Positions 59,659-64,000 of a stretch of 64,000 bases of DNA are shown in pieces (within the stretch, counting starts at the first letter, position 1; every line of letters starts with the position of its first letter). The position numbers were made by a program, and so were the translations under genes. Source of the stretch: Pseudomonadota bacterium (GTDB lineage: Bacteria; Pseudomonadota; Alphaproteobacteria; Sphingomonadales; Sphingomonadaceae); contig JAEXAW010000006.1 in the NCBI GenBank assembly GCA_023458055.1, forward strand, positions 248,001 to 312,000, in the 5' to 3' direction. The notes under the pieces were generated by a model that was given only the letters and a program-made list of their open reading frames with translations, was not told where the DNA came from and did not search any database.

Positions 59659-59973
59659 ATGGCAGGTGAAGGAGACGGGTTCGAACCCTTACGCGAAGAT
59701 TCGCGCCTCTCGACGCTTGAAGAGCGGTTGCAGAAGGCCGAAGCCGACGAAGTGGAACGGACAGGACGCAGCGCGCCGCCGGAATCTGATGCTGGGTATC
59801 AGATGGGCAGCAAAGTGCTGTCGGGCCTTTTGGGAGGCATAGTGGGCGGGCTGTTCATTGGCTGGGTTGTTGACCAGTTTTTTGCAACGTCGCCTTGGGG
59901 GTTATTAGGCTTTCTATTCCTCGGAATTGGGGTCGCCTTCGCAAATATTATCAAGCTGTCGTCGCGGCGCTGA
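59659..59973 (+). CDS. atpI: ATP synthase subunit I (AtpI)
   Basis: From the ATG at 59659, with GGAGGG six bases upstream, the product is 104 residues; the longer frame from 59569 lacks a ribosome site. A polar N-terminal half (LREDSRLSTLEERLQKAEAD) is followed by two membrane helices (KVLSGLLGGIVGGLFIGWVV and WGLLGFLFLGIGVAFANII). It is the usual small first gene of the F0 operon, thought to help insert the c-ring. Sequence at 59679 looks like a tRNA T-arm but is coding. Confidence 0.85.
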   Translation: MAGEGDGFEPLREDSRLSTLEERLQKAEADEVERTGRSAPPESDAGYQMGSKVLSGLLGGIVGGLFIGWVVDQFFATSPWGLLGFLFLGIGVAFANIIKLSSRR

Positions 59974-60057
59974 CCTGTAGCGCCCGAGATGACCGGCAAA
60001 ATCCAGGTGTCGATGTTGTCCTGACGGATACCGGCACGAATGAAGGGTGAAGACAAA

Positions 60058-60840
60058 GTGGCTGCGGAATCTGGCAAGATTGACCCGATGCACCAATTTC
60101 AGGTGCAGGAGATTTTCCCGGGATTCGATCTGTTTGGTCATCACATCAATTTCACCAATAGCGCCTTGTGGATGGTGATTACGGCTGCGGCAGTCGCGCT
60201 GTTCACCTATGGCGGGATGAAGCGTGAGCTGATCCCGGGCCGTTGGCAGGTCGCCGTGGAAAGCGTGACCGGATTTATCGACAATCTTCTGGTGTCGAAT
60301 GTCGGCCTCGAAGGGCGCAAATATGTGCCTTATATTTTCTCGATCTTCATGTTCATCCTGTTCGCCAACCTGCTCGGCATGTTGCCGATCGGGGTTGTGG
60401 GTGGTCATGCCTTCACCGTGACCAGCCACCCCACCGTCACGGGCGTATTGGCCGTCATGACCTTTGCGATCGTCTTGGTCGTGGGTTTCTGGAAGCACGG
60501 GCTACACTTCTTCTCGCTGTTCGTACCGCATGGCACGCCGCTGCCGATGATCCCGCTGATCTTCATCGTTGAGCTGTTCTCGTTCCTCGTGCGCCCGTTC
60601 AGCCTTGCTCTGCGCTTGTTCGTGGCAATGACGGCGGGCCATATCCTGCTCAAAATTCTGGGCAGTTTCGTGGTGTCGGGCGTTGGCGCAGGCGTTGGCT
60701 ATGGTGCGCTGGTTGGTATTCCGAGCTTCCTTTTGATGCTTGGCATTACCGCGCTCGAGCTCTTGGTAGCCGCTATTCAGGCTTATGTTTTCGCTTTGCT
60801 GGCGTCGATCTACATCAACGACGCTGTCAATCTTCACTAA
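60058..60840 (+). CDS. atpB: ATP synthase subunit a
   Basis: The GTG at 60058, with AAGGGTGA upstream, gives 260 residues starting AAESGKIDPMHQF, as in other sphingomonads; an ATG at 60040 would add six and lacks a ribosome site. Membrane helices and the essential Arg in FSFLVRPFSLALRLFVAMTAGH are clear, as are LEGRKYVPYIFSIFMFILFA and IQAYVFALLASIYI. It forms the proton channel next to the c-ring. It is followed by atpE. Confidence 0.95.
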   Translation: MAAESGKIDPMHQFQVQEIFPGFDLFGHHINFTNSALWMVITAAAVALFTYGGMKRELIPGRWQVAVESVTGFIDNLLVSNVGLEGRKYVPYIFSIFMFILFANLLGMLPIGVVGGHAFTVTSHPTVTGVLAVMTFAIVLVVGFWKHGLHFFSLFVPHGTPLPMIPLIFIVELFSFLVRPFSLALRLFVAMTAGHILLKILGSFVVSGVGAGVGYGALVGIPSFLLMLGITALELLVAAIQAYVFALLASIYINDAVNLH

Positions 60841-60876
60841 TCCTTTCCATCTGTATTTTTTTAAGGAGTTTTTCAA

Positions 60877-61104
60877 ATGGACGCTGAAGCTGCAAAATAT
60901 ATCGGTGCTGGCCTTGCTGCAATTGGTGCCGGCCTCTCGGCGCTCGGTGTGGGCAACGTGTTTGCTGCATTCCTCGATGGCGCGCTGCGCAATCCGGCTG
61001 CGGCTGACGCTCAACAGGGCCGTCTCTTCATCGGTTTCGCCGGTGCCGAGCTTCTCGGCCTGTTGGCATTCTTGACCGCAGTTATCCTGCTGTTCGTGGT
61101 CTAA
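60877..61104 (+). CDS. atpE: ATP synthase subunit c
   Basis: The 75-residue product is two membrane helices: a glycine-rich first (YIGAGLAAIGAGLSALGVGN) and a second with the proton-binding Glu58 in FAGAELLGLLAFL. AAGGAG lies before the ATG. Glu instead of Asp at that position is normal. The subunits form the rotating ring of F0. Confidence 0.97.
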   Translation: MDAEAAKYIGAGLAAIGAGLSALGVGNVFAAFLDGALRNPAAADAQQGRLFIGFAGAELLGLLAFLTAVILLFVV

Positions 61105-61169
61105 AACCAGCCTGATACAAAGGTTCGGGTCAGCATGGCTGGCCCGAACCAGCTTGTTCGAGAGTTGAA

Positions 61170-61661
61170 ATGCCTCAAATATCCCAAGTTTTGGAAATTT
61201 ATGCATCGCAGATTTTCTGGGTGCTGTTGACCTTTGGTTTTATCTTCTTCGTCGTCGGGCGAGGGATGGTTCCGAAAATCAACGCAACGGTCGAGCACCG
61301 TGACCAGAAGATTGCGGGTGATCTTGCCGCTGCCCGTGCAGCGCAGGATGAGGCTGACGCAATCGAAGAAGATTATCGCGTCCGCCAGAATGAAGTTCGG
61401 GCGGAAGCGCAGAAGGTAACGCTCGCCGCCAAGGACAAGGGTGCCAAGGATGCCGAGGCACGTGTCGCCAAGGCCGATAGCGCAATTGCCGATAAATTGG
61501 CGGCGGCGGAAGCGGCCATTCGCGGGGCGACCGACAAGGCGCTTGGGGAAATCGAAGGCGTGGCCACCGAAGCGGCAAGTGACCTGGTCGCCAAGCTTTC
61601 GGGCGCAAAGGTGACGGCGGCGGAAGCCGGCAAGGCAGTAAAGGCGGTGCTCCATGGCTAA
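61170..61661 (+). CDS. atpF': ATP synthase subunit b'
   Basis: The 163-residue product has an N-terminal membrane helix (about 9-30, IYASQIFWVLLTFGFIFFVV) and a long charged coiled coil rich in Ala, Glu and Lys. Alphaproteobacteria carry two b-type subunits; this one, next to atpE, fits b' by its short N-terminus. It forms part of the outer stalk. Its end overlaps the next start by eight bases. Confidence 0.9.
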   Translation: MPQISQVLEIYASQIFWVLLTFGFIFFVVGRGMVPKINATVEHRDQKIAGDLAAARAAQDEADAIEEDYRVRQNEVRAEAQKVTLAAKDKGAKDAEARVAKADSAIADKLAAAEAAIRGATDKALGEIEGVATEAASDLVAKLSGAKVTAAEAGKAVKAVLHG

Positions 61662-62328
61662 TCAGGCAGCGACGGCACCGGCCGATATGACCCAGGCCAA
61701 TACAACGCCGGCTCCGGCGGCAAAGCCAATCGATATGAACGATCCTGTCGCCCATGCGGCGGCAGAAACCGCACCGGTCGATCCGACCCACGGCACGGTG
61801 GCGACCACCGAAGCGCATGGCGGAGCGGCCGAACATCATGCCGACCCGACCGCATTGGGCCTGGACCCGGCGGGCTGGGTTTCGCTGGCGATGCTCGCGT
61901 TACTCGGCATTTTCTTGTGGAAAAAAGTGCCGGCGATGATCGGTGCGGGTCTCGACAAGAAAATCGCCGATATCCGTTCGCAACTCGACGAAGCCGCAAG
62001 CCTGCGCGCCGAAGCCGAAAAGCTGCGCGGTGAATATCAGGCAAAAATGAAAGCCGCCGAGGTTGAGACGGCGGCAATGCGGGCTCGTGCCGAGGAAGAA
62101 GCCGAGGCGATCCTCGCCAAGGCCAAATCCGACACGGACGACCTCATCAAGCGTCGCCAGCAAATGGCCGAAGACCGTATCGCAGCCGCGGAACGCACGG
62201 CTCTGGCTGAAGTCCGCCAAAAGGCGGCGACGGCGGCAACCGCGGCAGCGGCAACGCTCATTGCGGAAAAGCATGACCGCAACGCCGATAAGGCACTCGT
62301 CGACGACACGATCAAGTCGCTTAGCTGA
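61654..62328 (+). CDS. atpF: ATP synthase subunit b with long N-terminal extension
   Basis: The 224-residue product has an unusual N-terminal extension of about 70 residues, rich in Ala, Pro and Thr with His (QAATAPADMTQANTTPAPAA), before the membrane helix (LDPAGWVSLAMLALLGIFLW) and the stalk coiled coil (KKIADIRSQLDEAASLRAEA). The extension would be periplasmic. It closes the F0 operon and is followed by a terminator; F1 genes are elsewhere, as usual in the order. Confidence 0.9.
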   Translation: MANQAATAPADMTQANTTPAPAAKPIDMNDPVAHAAAETAPVDPTHGTVATTEAHGGAAEHHADPTALGLDPAGWVSLAMLALLGIFLWKKVPAMIGAGLDKKIADIRSQLDEAASLRAEAEKLRGEYQAKMKAAEVETAAMRARAEEEAEAILAKAKSDTDDLIKRRQQMAEDRIAAAERTALAEVRQKAATAATAAAATLIAEKHDRNADKALVDDTIKSLS

Positions 62329-62354
62329 GAGAGAAACTCAGCGACAAGAAGTTA

Positions 62355-62389
62355 AAAAGGCCGGATAATTTCCGGCCTTTTGCTTTTTT
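62355..62389 (+). terminator. Terminator of the F0 operon
   Basis: AAAAGGCCGGA (62355-62365) pairs with TCCGGCCTTTT (62371-62381) around a 5-base loop, followed by GCTTTTTT. It lies about 30 bases after atpF. Confidence 0.88.
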
Positions 62390-62490
62390 AAGCTAGCGAA
62401 ATATCGGAAATTTTTGGGTTTCTCTCCGCGCCATAACCTGTAGGATGGGCGCGCTCATTTACATGGGTTATGAAAAGGGAGGATCATAGA

Positions 62491-62877
62491 ATGGAATGGA
62501 TGTTGATGCCGCTCAAGCGTTATGCTGATTTTAGCGGACGCTCGCAGCGTAAAGAATATTGGATGTATCAACTACTCCTGTTCATCGTATTCGGCGTGTT
62601 GGGCATCCTCGGTGGTGTAACAGGATCGGGTGGTCAGCCGTCTTCGGTGATGTTGATGCTAATGGGTGCAGTTGGCCTGGGTATTCTGATACCCAGTTTG
62701 GCCGTTACCGTCCGCCGCTTCCATGATCAGGATAAGTCGGGCTGGTTTGTACTGCTTGGTTTGATTCCGTACATCGGCGGGCTCATTGTTCTGGTTTTCA
62801 TGTTTTTGGAAGGAACGCGCGGGCCCAACCGCTTTGGTTCCGATCCGAAGCAAGCTGTAACAGACGTTTTTAGTTAA
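62491..62877 (+). CDS. DUF805 membrane protein
   Basis: From the ATG at 62491 (GGGAGGA upstream) the product is 128 residues; a frame start at 62470 would add seven. It has the DUF805 pattern KRYADFSGRSQRKEYWMYQL, about four membrane helices, SLAVTVRRFHDQDKSGWFVL and a short tail ending GPNRFGSDP. The family is widespread and of unknown function. It has its own terminator. Confidence 0.92.
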   Translation: MEWMLMPLKRYADFSGRSQRKEYWMYQLLLFIVFGVLGILGGVTGSGGQPSSVMLMLMGAVGLGILIPSLAVTVRRFHDQDKSGWFVLLGLIPYIGGLIVLVFMFLEGTRGPNRFGSDPKQAVTDVFS

Positions 62878-62897
62878 GTGTTGTGATATTTCGCATC

Positions 62898-62928
62898 AGG
62901 GCCGGGATTGCTTTCCCGGCCCTTTTGT
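62898..62928 (+). terminator. Terminator of the DUF805 gene
   Basis: AGGGCCGGGA (62898-62907) pairs with TCCCGGCCCT (62914-62923), followed by TTTTGTTTTG. It lies 21 bases after the DUF805 stop codon. Confidence 0.85.
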
Positions 62929-62957
62929 TTTGCGCGTCCGCTGCCTAGATAGAAGCC

Positions 62958-64000
62958 ATGTCCCGGCCTCCCTCCCCACCTGACGCGCCAGATCGTTTCA
63001 ACGAAGATAAAGCGACTTACACGATCAAGGGCTCCGACAAGCCTGACTTGGACACCGGCGTCGCGGCGATCCGCAATGTGTTGAAGACGCTGCCCGCAAA
63101 GCCGGGCGTCTATCGCATGCACGATGCGCGCGGCGATGTGCTGTATGTGGGCAAGGCCCGCGCGCTCAAGCATCGCGTGACCAACTATACGCAAGTGGCG
63201 CGGCTTCCCAAGCGGCTTCAGCGCATGGTGGCGCAGACGCGTTCGATGACGATTGTCACCACCAACAATGAAGCCGAAGCGCTGCTGCTCGAAGCGCAGC
63301 TGATCAAACGCTATCGCCCCGCTTACAACGTGCTGCTGCGCGACGATAAAAGCTTTCCCTATATCTTGCTGCGCGCCGATCATGCGTTCCCGCGCATCCA
63401 GAAGCATCGCGGCGCGCGCAAGGCCAAGGGCAAATATTATGGCCCGTTCGCCAGTGCGGGGTCGGTTAACCGCACTTTGAATGCGCTGCAGAAATTGTTT
63501 CTGCTGAGGAGTTGCACCGACAGCTTCTTCGCCAATCGTGACCGGCCATGCCTGCTCTACCAGATCAAGCGGTGCTCCGCGCCGTGCGTCGGGCGGATTG
63601 ACGAGGCGGGCTATGCCGAACTGGTCAAGGATGCGCAGGATTTCCTCGGCGGCAAATCGACCGCCGTACAGACCAAATTGGGCGCGCAGATGCAGGAAGC
63701 GGCAGAGGCACTGGACTTCGAACGCGCAGCGTTATTGCGCGACCGGCTAAAGGCGCTGACCTTCATCCAGGGCTCGCAGGCGATCAATGCCGAAGGGCTG
63801 GGGGATGCGGATATTTTCGCGCTGGCGGCCAAATCGGGCCATATCTGCATCCAGGCCTTTTTCATTCGGGGCGGGCAGAATTGGGGGCATCGCAGCTTCT
63901 TCCCGACGCATACGGCGGACATTCCGGACGATGAAGTGCTGAGCGATTTCCTGATGCAATTTTATGAAAGCGCCCCGCCGCCGCGTACCATCCTACTCGA
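62958..64000 (+). CDS. uvrC: Excinuclease subunit C (partial)
   Basis: The gene starts at the ATG at 62958 and runs off the window; 347 complete codons are seen. A basic-acidic start is followed by the GIY-YIG nuclease motifs PGVYRMHDARGDVLYVGKAR (about 50-69, PGVYRM and VLYVGKA), then KKYYGPF-like AKGKYYGPFASAGSV and RPCLLYQIKRCSAPC. A UVR domain lies near LGAQMQEAAEALDFERAALL. UvrC makes the dual incision in nucleotide excision repair. No SOS box was seen before it. Confidence 0.96.
   Translation, partial: MSRPPSPPDAPDRFNEDKATYTIKGSDKPDLDTGVAAIRNVLKTLPAKPGVYRMHDARGDVLYVGKARALKHRVTNYTQVARLPKRLQRMVAQTRSMTIVTTNNEAEALLLEAQLIKRYRPAYNVLLRDDKSFPYILLRADHAFPRIQKHRGARKAKGKYYGPFASAGSVNRTLNALQKLFLLRSCTDSFFANRDRPCLLYQIKRCSAPCVGRIDEAGYAELVKDAQDFLGGKSTAVQTKLGAQMQEAAEALDFERAALLRDRLKALTFIQGSQAINAEGLGDADIFALAAKSGHICIQAFFIRGGQNWGHRSFFPTHTADIPDDEVLSDFLMQFYESAPPPRTILL

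Noticed and set aside
59676..59696. T-arm-like sequence GGGTTCGAACCC suggesting a tRNA
   Set aside because: It is inside the atpI coding region (GFEPLRED) and there is no acceptor stem, D-arm or anticodon arm around it.

Overview
The window is ordinary, densely packed chromosome of an alphaproteobacterium, almost certainly a member of the Sphingomonadales. Reasons: the protein families and gene orders fit this group (dnaG-rpoD, split F0 operon atpI-B-E-b'-b, pdhA followed by a lipoyl-bearing pdhB, lapA-pyrF-trpF-trpB-trpA-accD-folC, gltA-gltX-comEC-lexA), the lexA promoter carries the alphaproteobacterial SOS box GTTC-N7-GTTC, and one operon has a general-stress (EcfG-type) promoter. Genus cannot be fixed by reading alone. 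I found no rRNA, tRNA, CRISPR array, insertion sequence or prophage.

Layout. 1-5.5 kb: end of an MFS transporter, a small secreted protein whose ribosome-binding site lies in a leader hairpin, a MoxR-type AAA+ ATPase and a CoxE-like VWA protein on the minus strand, with a soluble chemoreceptor-like gene between them on the plus strand. 5.6-10 kb: rpoD, dnaG and a yqeY-like gene (minus). 10.2-16.3 kb: carA and carB, separated by about 1.5 kb holding a DUF4177-like gene, a FitAB-type toxin-antitoxin pair and an unknown AT-richer gene; carA contains an in-frame palindromic element. 16.4-19.9 kb: greA, a rhomboid protease, and a minus-strand operon of four small membrane/coiled-coil stress proteins. 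20-24.5 kb: eno, ftsB, pdhA, pdhB. 24.7-27.7 kb: three Tad-type pilus minor components. 27.8-33.3 kb: a phytoene-synthase-like protein, an EF-hand protein, trmFO, a YhhN-family protein, a PAS-GGDEF diguanylate cyclase and small DUF genes. 33.4-37.2 kb: gyrA and yaaA. 37.4-40.3 kb: a degenerate nucleotidyltransferase-like membrane protein and a histidine-kinase-like protein lacking the phosphoacceptor histidine. 40.3-47.8 kb: gltA, gltX, comEC, lexA, rsmD and an rluB-type gene. 48-50.2 kb: a single-domain response regulator and an AmpG-like permease. 50.2-57.6 kb: folC, accD, trpA, trpB, trpF, pyrF, lapA, purB. 57.6-64 kb: azlCD, radC, the F0 part of ATP synthase, a DUF805 protein, and the start of uvrC.

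Most genes are housekeeping: replication and transcription initiation (dnaG, rpoD, gyrA, greA), central carbon metabolism (eno, pdhAB, gltA), pyrimidine, tryptophan, purine and folate synthesis, translation (gltX, trmFO, rsmD, rluB) and energy (atp). The less ordinary parts are the stress-protein operon, whose first gene joins a histone-H1-like tail to a membrane anchor and has a good internal start; the kinase-like protein without its histidine; the coding palindrome in carA; two spacers with short repeats; and the SD-masking hairpin. None is proven to be a new system; the stress operon and the kinase-like protein next to the degenerate transferase are the best leads.
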